From Streptomyces sp. WZ-12 (GTDB lineage: Bacteria > Actinomycetota > Actinomycetes > Streptomycetales > Streptomycetaceae): a stretch of 64,000 nt of DNA. Below the pieces are notes generated by a model that worked only from the letters and a program-made list of their open reading frames with translations, searched no databases and was not told the origin of the DNA. Made by a program: the position numbers and the translations under genes. Positions within the stretch are counted from its first letter, which is position 1. The number at the start of each line of letters is the position of its first letter. The stretch covers positions 5,367,001 to 5,431,000 of the forward strand of contig NZ_CP118574.1 in NCBI RefSeq assembly GCF_028898845.1, in the 5' to 3' direction. Positions 9,274 through 20,581 of the stretch are shown here, piece by piece.

Positions 9274-9314
9274 TCGATGTTAAGTCTCTTGACATCAAGC
9301 ATCTCGATGTGAAG
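9274..9314. promoter_or_regulatory. Three evenly spaced MarR-type operator sites
   Basis: Three 11-base sites recur exactly every 15 bases: TCGATGTTAAG at 9274, TTGACATCAAG at 9289 and TCGATGTGAAG at 9304. The middle one lies inside the inverted repeat CTTGA-CA-TCAAG (9288-9299), which resembles the TTGA..TCAA palindromes bound by MarR proteins. The array starts 22 bases upstream of the marR start codon, where a repressor would block transcription. Confidence 0.6.
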
Positions 9315-9446
9315 ATATATTTCCGTGGACGATTGGGCATCGTGGGCCCGAGTGCCAGAGATGGCCAGAACTCGACCGCCCACCGATAGGAACGCTCCAC
9401 AACTAAAACCGTGCCCGGCCCTGCACCAGCAAAGGGGTTATCGAAC

Positions 9447-10271
9447 ATGCACGACGCACCAACGTGGGACCCACAGCAGTACCTCCACCACTCCGGACAT
9501 CGCACCCGCCCCTTCCACGACCTGATCGCCCGGATACCACAACTCCCGCGCCCCGACCGCCCCGCCCGCATCGCCGACCTCGGCTGCGGCCCCGGCAACG
9601 TCACCGTCCAACTCGCCGACCGCTGGCCCGACGCCCACATCACCGGCTTCGACAACTCCCCGGACATGCTCAAGGAGGCCGAGACCTACGCGGGCCCGAC
9701 CCCCGGCGGCGGCCACCTCGACTTCGCCACCGCCGACGCCACCGACTGGATCCCCGAAGAGCCCTACGACCTGATCGTCTCCAACGCGGCCCTGCAATGG
9801 GTCCCCAACCACCCCGAATCCTTCGCCCGTTGGATCGACGCGCTCACCCCCGGCGGCACCTTCGCCTTCCAAGTCCCCGGCAACTTCACCTCGCCCAGTC
9901 ACGCCCTCCTCGGCGAACTGTGTGACTCCCCCCAGTGGCGCGACCGCCTCACCAGTCACGGCCGCCGCTTCGTCCACATCCTCGACCCCGCCGACTACCT
10001 CACCCGCCTCACCGACCTGGGCTGCACCGTCGACGCCTGGGAGACCACCTACGTCCAACTCCTCCAGGGCGACGACCCGGTCCTCGACTGGGTCAAGGGC
10101 ACGGCCCTCCGCCCCGTCCTCACCGCCCTGGAGAACGACCCGGAGGCCCGCGAGGTCTTCCTCACCCAATACCGCGACGCACTCCGCCGCGCCTACCCCA
10201 CCGGCCCGCACGGCACGGTCTTCCCGTTCCGCCGCATCTTCGCGGTGGCCCGGAAGCCCGCCGGCCGATAG
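9447..10271 (+). CDS. tam: Trans-aconitate 2-methyltransferase
   Basis: A 274-residue class I SAM-dependent methyltransferase. Motif I is IADLGCGPGNVTVQLA, followed by the acidic FDNSPDML, and the tam-typical IVSNAALQWVPNH and PGGTFAFQVPGNF. In characterised relatives the enzyme methylates trans-aconitate, an inhibitor of aconitase. ATG 9447 follows AAAGGGG; the longer open frame from 9411 has no comparable start. The gene is divergent from marR, and a fragment of a glyoxalase-like gene begins six bases after its stop, which suggests it once headed a two-gene unit. The exact substrate is inferred from family resemblance. Confidence 0.85.
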   Translation: MHDAPTWDPQQYLHHSGHRTRPFHDLIARIPQLPRPDRPARIADLGCGPGNVTVQLADRWPDAHITGFDNSPDMLKEAETYAGPTPGGGHLDFATADATDWIPEEPYDLIVSNAALQWVPNHPESFARWIDALTPGGTFAFQVPGNFTSPSHALLGELCDSPQWRDRLTSHGRRFVHILDPADYLTRLTDLGCTVDAWETTYVQLLQGDDPVLDWVKGTALRPVLTALENDPEAREVFLTQYRDALRRAYPTGPHGTVFPFRRIFAVARKPAGR

Positions 10272-10277
10272 CTCCGC

Positions 10278-10360
10278 ATGAGCACCGGCCTCGACCACAT
10301 CCAGCTCGCCGCCGGCCTGGGGAGGCAGGAGAAGGCTGCTGGTTCGAGGCCGGCGCGGAT
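10278..10360 (+). pseudogene. Remnant of a VOC/glyoxalase-like gene
   Basis: Six bases after tam an ATG opens MSTGLDHIQLAA, the usual N-terminus of a VOC metal-binding domain. The frame then breaks, and a few codons later another frame reads GCWFEAG, a stretch that in VOC proteins normally lies some 30 residues further on. The simplest reading is an internal deletion with frame loss. Nothing downstream resembles the rest of the domain. Judged from two short motifs only. Confidence 0.4.
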
Positions 10361-10536
10361 TCGCGCCGATCCGCGCGGAGCACGTCCGACGTCGCGGCGC
10401 GGCGACGTCCCCGTTCCGCCGAACCCGACGACGAGGGCTGCTCGCCGTAGCGGCGGAGAGAACCACCGACCACCCGCACCCGGCAACGCGCCCGCGTAGC
10501 CGCCGAGATCACCCACGACGACAGGACGCGACCGCG

Positions 10537-10699
10537 TGGCCGACCCCCACCCACCGAAGAGTGGGCGAGGCCACCTCCGCCACACAACAGGGGCGGCCAA
10601 CACCGCGGGGCGACCACCACACACCCCCGCCGCCGCGGCGCGTGACCACCAACCCACCGGCCCGGGCGGAAGGCCCAACCACCGCAACCACAACGCGGG
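10537..10699 (-). repeat. Dispersed intergenic repeat, copy A (3' flank of the tetR gene)
   Basis: Read on the complement from 10699, this stretch matches 27876-28040 with 34 of 35 identical bases at its start (GTTGTGGT-y-GCGGTGG then TTGGGCCTTCCGCC) and scattered but clear similarity over about 165 bases, including GTGGCCTCG and TGGGGGTCGG near the far end. No convincing gene fits. Both copies begin 15-26 bases after the stop codon of the preceding gene and run in that gene's direction. It fills most of the 10361-10724 gap. Confidence 0.7.
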
Positions 10700-10724
10700 A
10701 AGCCCCCTGCCCGCGGGACGGGCG

Positions 10725-11426
10725 CTAACTCTTCCGATGCCCTATCAACCGAGGCCGAGCCTCCAGATTCCCCAACCCGTGCCACGCCAGATTCACCAAG
10801 TGCGCCGCCACCTCCGCCTTCTTCGGCTTACGGGTGTCGACCCACCACTGCCCCGTCAACGCCACCATCCCCACCAGCGCCTGCGCATACAGCGGCGCCA
10901 GCTTCGGATCGAAGCCCCGGGCCTTGAACTCCAGGCCCAGGATGTCCTCGACCTGCGTGGCGATATCGCTGATCAGCGACGCGAAGGTGCCCGTCGACTG
11001 CGCGACCGGCGAGTCCCGCACCAGGATCCGGAAGCCGTCCGTGAACGTCTCGATGTAGTCGAGCAGCGCGAACGCCGCCTGCTCCAGGAGCTCGCGCGGG
11101 TGACCGGCGGTCAGCGCGCCGGTCACCATGTCCAGGAGCTGCCGCATCTCGCGGTCCACGACCACCGCGTACAGCCCCTCCTTGCCGCCGAAGTGCTCGT
11201 AGACCACCGGCTTGGAGACCCCGGCCTTCGCCGCGATCTCCTCCACCGACGTGCCCTCGTAGCCGCGCTCGGCGAACAGCGTGCGGCCGATGTCCAGCAA
11301 CTGCTCACGGCGCTCCGCACCGGTCATCCGCACCCGGCGGGCCCGCCGGGTGCCCGAGGACGAGGGTGCGGAGCCCCCCGAGGACTTCCTCTTACTGCCG
11401 TTGTTCGCGCTGCTGTCGATCGCCAC
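10725..11426 (-). CDS. TetR-family regulator of the adjacent desaturase
   Basis: A 233-residue TetR repressor. After a Ser/Arg-rich N-terminal tail of about 33 residues, the DNA-binding domain reads RREQLLDIGRTLFAERGYEGTSVEEIAAKAGVSKPVVYEHFGGKEGLYA cut here into its elements: helix 1, the GTSVEEIAAKAG first helix, and VSKPVVYEHF recognition helix. The rest is a ligand-binding helical domain ending in GHRKS. GTG 11426 lies only seven bases after the desaturase stop codon, so both are in one transcript. The near-perfect palindrome in front of the desaturase (12507-12533) is its likely operator, giving autoregulation tied to acyl-CoA or membrane state (inference). Confidence 0.9.
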   Translation of the reverse strand: MAIDSSANNGSKRKSSGGSAPSSSGTRRARRVRMTGAERREQLLDIGRTLFAERGYEGTSVEEIAAKAGVSKPVVYEHFGGKEGLYAVVVDREMRQLLDMVTGALTAGHPRELLEQAAFALLDYIETFTDGFRILVRDSPVAQSTGTFASLISDIATQVEDILGLEFKARGFDPKLAPLYAQALVGMVALTGQWWVDTRKPKKAEVAAHLVNLAWHGLGNLEARPRLIGHRKS

Positions 11427-11433
11427 CCGTCAA

Positions 11434-12456
11434 TCATGCCCCCAGCGGGGCCTTCCCCTCGCCCCGGGCGCCGTCCTTGCGCCGGCCGTCGATCCGGGCC
11501 GCGCTCGGCCACCGCACGTCATACGCCCACCCCGCCCGCTCGAACCAGCGGATCAGCCGGGCACTGGAATCCACCTGGCCCCTCAGGACCCCGTGCCGGG
11601 CACTGGTCGGATCGGCGTGGTGCAGGTTGTGCCAGGACTCCCCGCACGACAGCACCGCCAGCCACCACACGTTGCCGGACCGGTCACGGGACTTGAACGG
11701 CCGCTTGCCGACCGCGTGACAGATGGAGTTGATCGACCACGTCACGTGGTGCAGCAGCGCCACCCGCACCAGCGAGCCCCAGAAGAACGCCGTCACCGCG
11801 CCCTGCCACGACCACGTCACCAGCCCGCCCACCAGCGGCGGCGTCAGCAGCGACACCACCGTCCACAGCACGAACTGGCGGGAGACCAGACGGATCGCCG
11901 GGTCCTTGACCAGATCCGGCGCGTACTTGTGCTGCGGCGTCTGCTCCTCGTCGAACATCCAGCCGATGTGCGCCCACCACAGGCCCTTCAGCAGGGCCGG
12001 CACCGTCTCGCCGTAGCGCCACGGCGAGTGCGGATCGCCCTCCGCGTCGGAGAACTTGTGGTGCTTGCGGTGATCGGCGACCCAGCGGACCAGCGGCCCC
12101 TCCACCGCCAGCGACCCCATGATCGCCAGCGCGATCCGCAGCGGACGCTTCGCCTTGAACGCGCCGTGCGTGAAGTACCGGTGGTAGCCGATGGTGATGC
12201 CGTGGCAACCGATGAAGTACATCGCCACCAACAGGCCGAGGTCCAACCAACTCACGCCCCAGCCCCAGGCCAGCGGCACCGCCGCGACCAGGGCCAGGAA
12301 CGGCACCGCGATGAACAACAGCAGGGTGATCTGTTCCAGGGATCTGCGCTGCTCACCGCCGAGCGTCGCGGACGGCACGGCGGAGGCGGCAGAGGAACCG
12401 GCGGGCGCGTCAAGCGGCATCGGCGACTCTTCCACGGCTTTGGGACCAGCGGTCAT
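11434..12456 (-). CDS. Acyl-CoA / fatty acid desaturase (membrane, delta-9 type)
   Basis: An integral membrane di-iron desaturase of 340 residues that puts a double bond in a fatty acyl chain. The three His boxes are present in order: HRYFTH after the second hydrophobic segment, HRKHH, and HNLHH near the C-terminus. Four hydrophobic segments flank them (for example ITLLLFIAVPFLALVAAVPLA at about 44-64). ATG 12456 follows GAGGGA on the complement. It is the first gene of a two-gene transcript with the TetR repressor seven bases downstream, an arrangement expected for feedback control of unsaturation. Confidence 0.92.
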   Translation of the reverse strand: MTAGPKAVEESPMPLDAPAGSSAASAVPSATLGGEQRRSLEQITLLLFIAVPFLALVAAVPLAWGWGVSWLDLGLLVAMYFIGCHGITIGYHRYFTHGAFKAKRPLRIALAIMGSLAVEGPLVRWVADHRKHHKFSDAEGDPHSPWRYGETVPALLKGLWWAHIGWMFDEEQTPQHKYAPDLVKDPAIRLVSRQFVLWTVVSLLTPPLVGGLVTWSWQGAVTAFFWGSLVRVALLHHVTWSINSICHAVGKRPFKSRDRSGNVWWLAVLSCGESWHNLHHADPTSARHGVLRGQVDSSARLIRWFERAGWAYDVRWPSAARIDGRRKDGARGEGKAPLGA

Positions 12457-12506
12457 GTGGTGTCCCTCGTCGGGGGCTCGGGGGCTCGGGGGCACGGCTA
12501 CGGCCC

Positions 12507-12533
12507 TACGGGACCGTAACCTACGGTCTCGTA
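12507..12533. promoter_or_regulatory. 27-base palindromic operator upstream of the desaturase
   Basis: The two 12-base arms, TACGGGACCGTA (12507-12518) and TACGGTCTCGTA (12522-12533), are complementary at 11 of 12 positions around a three-base centre. It starts 51 bases upstream of the desaturase ATG. Its size and symmetry fit a TetR dimer-of-dimers site for the co-transcribed regulator. Confidence 0.7.
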
Positions 12534-12726
12534 AGTATGGCAGTGACACCACCCCGGGCAAGGCCGTGACAGGCCCCGCCCCGCCGCCCGCGCCCGATGC
12601 CCACCCTGCGGACGGTGTGATCCCGGGCAAGGGGGAGAGACCTATCCTGGGGACGTCGGACAGCGCGGTCCGCACCCCGCACAGACGTGCTCAATGACTG
12701 CACCATCCCCGCAAGGAGCCGCATCC

Positions 12727-15489
<2,763 letters not shown>

Positions 15490-15512
15490 CCCCGACCCCC
15501 CGACACGACGAC

Positions 15513-15546
15513 GGGCCCGTCCGGAGCAACCGCTCCGGACGGGCCC
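15513..15546. terminator. Intrinsic terminator between convergent ppc and pth
   Basis: A perfect 15-base-pair hairpin, GGGCCCGTCCGGAGC and its complement, with loop AACC. It lies 24 bases after the ppc stop and 22 bases after the end of pth on the other strand, so it can serve both convergent genes. Confidence 0.85.
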
Positions 15547-15568
15547 GCCGCCTTCCCCCGCGCACCGC

Positions 15569-16159
15569 CTACGAGTTGTACGTCGACTGCGCCCGCTCCA
15601 GCCCCTCGATGACCAGCGCCTCCACGGCATCCGCCGCCCGGTCCACGAAGTAGTCCAGCTCCTTGCGCTCCGCCGACGAGAAGTCCTTCAGCACGAAATC
15701 CGCCACCGGCATCCGCCCCGGCGGCCGCCCGATCCCGAACCGCACCCGGTGGTACTCCGCCCCCGACGACTTCGTGATCGACTTCAGCCCGTTGTGCCCG
15801 TTGTCGCCGCCCCCCAGCTTCAACCGCAACGCGCCGAAATCGATGTCCAACTCGTCGTGCACCGCCACGATGTTGGCCACCGGCACCTTGTAGAAGTCCC
15901 GCAACGCCGTCGTCGGTCCGCCCGACAGATTCATGAACGACGACGGCTTCGCCACCACCACCCGACGGCTCAACGGACCCGGCGGACCGATCCGTCCCTC
16001 CACCACCTGAGCCCGCGCCTTGTGCGCCTTGAACCGGCCACCCATCCGCTCCGCCAGCAGATCGGCCACCATGAAGCCCACGTTGTGGCGGTTGCCCGCG
16101 TACTCCGGGCCCGGATTGCCCAGCCCCACGATGAGCCAGGGGCTCGCCGCATCCGTCAT
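15569..16159 (-). CDS. pth: Peptidyl-tRNA hydrolase
   Basis: Pth releases peptides from prematurely dropped peptidyl-tRNA. The 196-residue product has the N-terminal signature [21 protein letters not shown] with the catalytic His at H25, the FMNLSG substrate loop and the HDELD segment with the catalytic Asp. The C-terminal [10 protein letters not shown] is typical. ATG 16159 is preferred to GTG 16165 because GAGGAG is eight bases upstream of the ATG. It lies 89 bases downstream of rplY on the same strand, the arrangement often seen in actinomycetes. Confidence 0.95.
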   Translation of the reverse strand: MTDAASPWLIVGLGNPGPEYAGNRHNVGFMVADLLAERMGGRFKAHKARAQVVEGRIGPPGPLSRRVVVAKPSSFMNLSGGPTTALRDFYKVPVANIVAVHDELDIDFGALRLKLGGGDNGHNGLKSITKSSGAEYHRVRFGIGRPPGRMPVADFVLKDFSSAERKELDYFVDRAADAVEALVIEGLERAQSTYNS

Positions 16160-16248
16160 GTCCACGTCTCCTCAAAAACGACCCAACCGCCGCCCGGCGC
16201 CGGACGGCGCCGCGACAGCGGTTGGGAAGAAAACTACCGCGCGAGGGC

Positions 16249-16830
16249 TCAGCCCTCCTCGCCCTCGCCCTCAGCCTCGGCCGGAGCCTCCGCCTGCGCC
16301 GCGACGACCTGCAGCACCGCGGCGTCCTCCTCGACCGCCAGCGTCACACCGGCCGGCAGCGCGATGTCCTTGGCCAGCACCGTGTGACCGGCGTCCAGAC
16401 CCGCGATGGAGACGGTGACCGACTCCGGGATGTGCGTCGCCTCGGCCTCGACCGGCAGCGTGTTCAGCAGGTGCTCCAGCAGGTTGCCACCCGGCGCCAG
16501 CTCACCCTCGGTCTGGATCGGCAGCTCGACGGCGACCTTCTCGCCCTTCTTCACCGCGAGGAAGTCCACGTGCACCAGGAAGCGACGGATCGCCTCACGC
16601 TGCACCGCCTTCGGGATCACCAGCTCGCTCTCGGCGCCCATCTCCAGACGGATCAGCGCGTTCGGCGTCTTCAGCGCCATCATCAGCGAGTGGCTGTCGA
16701 GCGCCACGTGCTTCGGCTCCGCGCCGTGCCCGTAGATGACAGCCGGAACCTTCTCCTCGCGACGCAGACGACGCGCCGCGCCCTTGCCGAACTCGTCCCG
16801 GGACTCAGCGGTGAGCTTGATCTCAGCCAT
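16249..16830 (-). CDS. rplY: Ribosomal protein bL25 (CTC/long form)
   Basis: A 193-residue 5S-rRNA-binding ribosomal protein of the long general-stress CTC type: N-terminal L25 domain (MAEIKLTAESRDEFGKGAAR, RREEKVPAVIYGHG) plus a C-terminal beta domain, ending in an Ala/Glu-rich acidic tail EAPAEAEGEGEEG. GAGGAG lies just before the ATG. It is between prs (upstream, same strand) and pth (downstream). A long-loop hairpin is present in its leader at 16933-16988. Confidence 0.95.
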   Translation of the reverse strand: MAEIKLTAESRDEFGKGAARRLRREEKVPAVIYGHGAEPKHVALDSHSLMMALKTPNALIRLEMGAESELVIPKAVQREAIRRFLVHVDFLAVKKGEKVAVELPIQTEGELAPGGNLLEHLLNTLPVEAEATHIPESVTVSIAGLDAGHTVLAKDIALPAGVTLAVEEDAAVLQVVAAQAEAPAEAEGEGEEG

Positions 16831-16932
16831 GCCAGCACTCCTCGTATCTCAAAGAAACCTCTGCGGGGCGTCACCCGGCCCACGACAGACCAGCTACGAA
16901 GAGCGCGTCGATAACGGAGCACCACCGCAAAA

Positions 16933-16988
16933 GGGCGGCCTCCCTCGCCGAGCAACCCCAAGAGTCTACCCGGCCAGAAAGGCCGCCC
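16933..16988 (-). promoter_or_regulatory. Hairpin with T-run between prs and rplY
   Basis: On the complement, GGGCGGCCT (16988-16980) pairs with AGGCCGCCC (16941-16933) across a 38-base loop, followed by TTTTG. It could terminate prs transcription or act as a leader attenuator for rplY; the T-run favours termination. The hairpin ends 102 bases upstream of the rplY start. Confidence 0.45.
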
Positions 16989-17038
16989 AAAGTCGATCTA
17001 GCCGGCCACCGCCGACCACCGACCCAACGCGACGAAAC

Positions 17039-18013
17039 TCACTGCTCGTCGAAGAGGCTCGTCACCGAACCGTCCTCGAACACCTCACGGATCGCCCGCG
17101 CGACCGTCGGCGCCATCGACAGCACCGTGATCTTGTCCAGCTCCAACTCCGAAGGCGTCGGCAGCGTGTTCGTGAACACGAACTCGCTCACCTTCGAGTT
17201 CTTCAGCCGGTCCGCCGCCGGACCCGACAGCACGCCGTGCGTCGCCGTCACGATCACGTCCGCCGCACCATTGGCGAACAGCGCCTCGGCCGCCGCGCAG
17301 ATCGTGCCACCGGTGTCGATCATGTCGTCGACCAGGACACACACCCGGCCCTTCACGTCACCGACGACCTCGTGGACCGTGACCTGATTCGCCACGTCCT
17401 TGTCCCGGCGCTTGTGCACGATCGCCAGCGGCGCACCCAGCCGGTCACACCAGCGGTCCGCCACCCGCACCCGACCCGCGTCCGGCGAGACCACCGTCAG
17501 CTTGTCCCGGTCCACCTTCGCGCCCACGTAGTCCGCCAGCACCGGCAGCGCGAACAGATGGTCCACCGGGCCGTCGAAGAAGCCCATGATCTGGTCCGTG
17601 TGCAGATCCACCGTGACGATGCGGTCCGCGCCCGCCGTCTTCATCAGGTCCGCGATCAGCCGCGCCGAAATCGGCTCACGCCCACGGTGCTTCTTGTCCT
17701 GCCGCGCATACCCGTAGAACGGCACGACCACGGTGATGCTCCGGGCCGAGGCCCGCTTCAACGCATCGATCATGATCAACTGTTCCATGATCCACTTGTT
17801 GATCGGAGCCGTGTGGCTCTGAATCAAAAAGCAGTCCGCACCGCGCGCCGACTCCTGATAACGGACATAGATCTCACCGTTGGCGAAATCGAAAGCCTTC
17901 GTCGGGACCAGGCCCACACCCAGCTGGTGCGCGACCTCCTCAGCAAGCTCGGGGTGGGCGCGGCCGGAGAAGAGCATCAGCTTCTTCTCGCCGGTCGTCT
18001 TGATCCCGGTCAC
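17039..18013 (-). CDS. prs: Ribose-phosphate pyrophosphokinase (PRPP synthetase)
   Basis: Makes PRPP from ribose-5-phosphate and ATP for nucleotide, His and Trp synthesis. The 324-residue class I enzyme has FANGEIYVRYQES near residue 45, the ATP loop YARQDKKHRGREPI, the metal/ribose motif VTVDLHTDQIMGFF, the flexible SPDAGRVRVADRW region, and the PRPP signature VLVDDMIDTGGT. GTG 18013 follows AAGGAG. It lies 73 bases downstream of glmU on the same strand, a pairing common in Gram-positive bacteria. Confidence 0.96.
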   Translation of the reverse strand: MTGIKTTGEKKLMLFSGRAHPELAEEVAHQLGVGLVPTKAFDFANGEIYVRYQESARGADCFLIQSHTAPINKWIMEQLIMIDALKRASARSITVVVPFYGYARQDKKHRGREPISARLIADLMKTAGADRIVTVDLHTDQIMGFFDGPVDHLFALPVLADYVGAKVDRDKLTVVSPDAGRVRVADRWCDRLGAPLAIVHKRRDKDVANQVTVHEVVGDVKGRVCVLVDDMIDTGGTICAAAEALFANGAADVIVTATHGVLSGPAADRLKNSKVSEFVFTNTLPTPSELELDKITVLSMAPTVARAIREVFEDGSVTSLFDEQ

Positions 18014-18086
18014 AGCACATCTCCTTGCATCACGGTTTGCGTGCGCTCATCACGGTACGCCCCGCACGGCATACCCGTCGGCACAG

Positions 18087-19571
18087 TCACCGCTCACCCT
18101 CGGACGCCACGTCAGAACCCTGACCCGACTCCGAATCGCGAGCGGACGAAGCGGCCTGCGCGGCGGCGCTCCCGGGCCGCTTGCGCGCGACCCAACCCTC
18201 GATGTTCCGCTGCTGGCCGCGCGCGACCGCCAACGAACCCGGGGGCACATCCTTGGTAATGACCGAACCGGCCGCGGTGTACGCGCCGTCCCCGATCGTC
18301 ACGGGCGCCACGAACATGTTGTCCGAGCCCGTCTTGCAGTGCGACCCCACCGTCGTGTGGTGCTTCGCCTCGCCGTCGTAGTTCACGAACACGCTCGCCG
18401 CACCGATGTTGGTGTACTCACCGATCGTCGCATCCCCGACGTACGACAGATGCGGCACCTTCGTGCCCTCACCGATCTGCGCGTTCTTCATCTCGACGAA
18501 CGTCCCGGCCTTCGCCTTCACGCTCAGCTGCGTCCCCGGCCGCAAGTACGCGTACGGACCCACCGAAGCCTCCGGCCCGACCTGCGCGCCCTCCGCCACC
18601 GTGAACGCCACCGACGCCCCCGCACCCACGACCGTGTCCGTCAGCCGCGACTGCGGACCCACCTCGGAACCCGACGCCAGATGCGTCGAACCCAACAACT
18701 GCGTCCCCGGCTGCACCGTCGCGTCCTGCTCGAACGTCACCGACACGTCCACCCACGTCGACGCCGGGTCCACCACCGTCACGCCGGCGAGCATCGCCCG
18801 CTCCAGCAGCCGCGCGTTGAGCAGCCGCCGCGCCTCCGCCAACTGCACCCGGTTGTTGATCCCCAGGATCTCCCGGTGGTCCGCCGCCACCGCGGCCCCC
18901 ACCCGGTGCCCGGCCGACCGCAGGATCCCCAGCACATCCGTGAGGTACTCCTCACCCTGGCTGTTGTCCGTGCGCACCTTGCCCAGCGCCTCCACCAACA
19001 GCCGCGCGTCGAACGCGAACACCCCGGAGTTGATCTCCCGGATCTCCCGCTGCGCCTCGCTGGCGTCCTTGTGCTCGACGATCTCGGTGACCGCGCCGGA
19101 CGTCCCGTCCCGCACGATCCGCCCGTAGCCCGTCGCGTCCGGCACCTCGGCCGACAGCACCGTCACGGCGTTCTTGTCCGCCGTGTGCGTCTCGCTCAGC
19201 TTGGCCAGCGTCTCGCCGGTCAGCAGCGGGGTGTCACCGCACACCACGACGACCGTGCCGTCGAGCGTGATGCCGTCCCCGCTCAGCTCCTCCAGCGCCG
19301 TGCGCACGGCGTGGCCAGTGCCGTTCTGCTCGTGCTGCACGGCGGTACGGGCGGCGGGATCGATCGCGGCGAGGTGCTCGCGCACCTGCTCGCGGGCGTG
19401 GCCGACGACCACGACGAGGTGCTCGGGGTCCAGCTCACGGGAGGCGGCCACGACATGGCCGACGAGGGATCGGCCGCAGATCGCGTGCAGGACCTTGGGG
19501 GTCGTCGACTTCATGCGGGTTCCCTCACCCGCTGCGAGAACGACGACGGCGGCCGGGCGGTTGGCGCTCAC
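18087..19571 (-). CDS. glmU: Bifunctional N-acetylglucosamine-1-phosphate uridyltransferase / glucosamine-1-phosphate acetyltransferase
   Basis: GlmU makes UDP-GlcNAc, the precursor of peptidoglycan and other wall polymers. The 494-residue product has the nucleotidyltransferase N-domain with LAAGEGTRMKS (about 14-24) and the loop GDTPLLTG, then a left-handed beta-helix with hexapeptide repeats (for example VGPYAYLRPGTQL and GAASVFVNYDGEAKHH) carrying the acetyltransferase His. The tail after VARKRPG is low-complexity and Ser-rich. GTG 19571 follows GAAGGG; the open frame further upstream merely reads through tRNA-Gln. Confidence 0.96.
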   Translation of the reverse strand: MSANRPAAVVVLAAGEGTRMKSTTPKVLHAICGRSLVGHVVAASRELDPEHLVVVVGHAREQVREHLAAIDPAARTAVQHEQNGTGHAVRTALEELSGDGITLDGTVVVVCGDTPLLTGETLAKLSETHTADKNAVTVLSAEVPDATGYGRIVRDGTSGAVTEIVEHKDASEAQREIREINSGVFAFDARLLVEALGKVRTDNSQGEEYLTDVLGILRSAGHRVGAAVAADHREILGINNRVQLAEARRLLNARLLERAMLAGVTVVDPASTWVDVSVTFEQDATVQPGTQLLGSTHLASGSEVGPQSRLTDTVVGAGASVAFTVAEGAQVGPEASVGPYAYLRPGTQLSVKAKAGTFVEMKNAQIGEGTKVPHLSYVGDATIGEYTNIGAASVFVNYDGEAKHHTTVGSHCKTGSDNMFVAPVTIGDGAYTAAGSVITKDVPPGSLAVARGQQRNIEGWVARKRPGSAAAQAASSARDSESGQGSDVASEGER

Positions 19572-19691
19572 GGGATGCCCTTCGGCTTCTTGGCTTCTTC
19601 GGGTGGTGGACACCCGAAGGATACCGGGGCGTATTGCGGGGGAAACGAGCGCGGGTCCTGACCCAATGGTCAGGACCCGTGAAGTGCTGTG

Positions 19692-19763
19692 CTCCCCTGC
19701 CAGGACTCGAACCTGGAACAAATCATCCAAAGTGACCCGTGTTGCCAATTACACCACAGGGGA
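19692..19763 (-). tRNA. tRNA-Gln (anticodon TTG)
   Basis: On the complement the acceptor stem is TCCCCTG paired with CAGGGGA, the discriminator base is G as expected for Gln, the T-arm is CCAGG-TTCGAGT-CCTGG, and the anticodon arm is GGTCA-CTTTGGA-TGATT, placing TTG at 34-36. CCA is not encoded. It lies 120 bases upstream of glmU. Confidence 0.95.
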
Positions 19764-19792
19764 ATGTAAAGCAAGCCAAACCGGACATCCCG

Positions 19793-20400
19793 TCAGGCTG
19801 CCCGCTTGGCACCCAACACTATGCCGTACCACCAGCCTTCGATGCGACGGTATGGGTCAGCGCTTTGCCGCACGCGGATCACCAGGCAGCCGTGGTGGCC
19901 CGCTTCCGTGTTCGTGCGGACGGTCTTCGGAGGGTGCTTCTTGATCGTGGTTTTCTGGAGCGCGACGACGTCGACGCCCACGAGATCGGCCCGGTAGCGC
20001 TCGGCGGCGACCACGTCCGCAGTGACGTGAATCATCACGCGATAACGCAGACGCTCCGGTTCGACGCCGAGCAGTCGCAACCAGGCCGGGAAGACCTTGA
20101 TCACGCCCGGGTCGCTGTTGACGAGGGCGAGGTGGTCCCGCGGGCCTATGGCTTGTCCTTCGTGCCCTCGGCCCAGTACAACGCTGCGCCGGCGAAGAGC
20201 GGTTCCCGGTCCGACGGGGCGCCGACCTCGGCCTCCGCCGTGCCCTTGGTGCGCCGGCGTTCCTCGTCGCGCACGGCCAACTCGTGGTCCCGGCGTTTCC
20301 GGCCGGCGGTCCGGGCCGGTGTCGTTGTTGTGGAGGTGCGGCCGGTCGCGGATCCGGCGGCGGCGGAGGGTGACGGCGTGCGGGCGTGAGGCTTCGTCGT
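19793..20400 (-). pseudogene. Broken HTH/homing-like DNA-binding gene
   Basis: Two frames on the complement each carry half of one protein. The first reads RKRRDHELAVRDEERRR, then FAGAALYWAEGTKDKP, and stops at an amber codon where related proteins have Trp. One base appears missing a few codons later, and the next frame continues HLALVNSDPGVIKVF, RYRVMIHVTADVVAAERY and RIEGWWYGIVLGAKRAA. I recall a Streptomyces family with an N-terminal helix-turn-helix followed by this ALYW-EG-K / VNSDP / RRIEG architecture; here the helix-turn-helix portion is also missing or replaced. The 3' end is 29 bases from tRNA-Gln. No other gene is seen in 19764-20581. Confidence 0.65.
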
Positions 20401-20581
20401 CGGGGTGGGGGCGGTCGTGGGTCATGGGGTCAGGTTGGTGGGGGTGAGGGGTGCGGAGGGGCGAAAGTGCGAGCGATTTAACAGTTCGAGCGATAACTGG
20501 CCGTAGTGGTGGGTAACGGGCCGGTCAGTGTGCTGGGTCGGGGCCCCGGGAAGCGGGGTCGGCGCCCGTACGCTGGTCGGT

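Noticed and set aside
19572..19748. Upstream extension of glmU
   Set aside because: It translates through tRNA-Gln; GTG 19571 with GAAGGG gives the known N-terminus.
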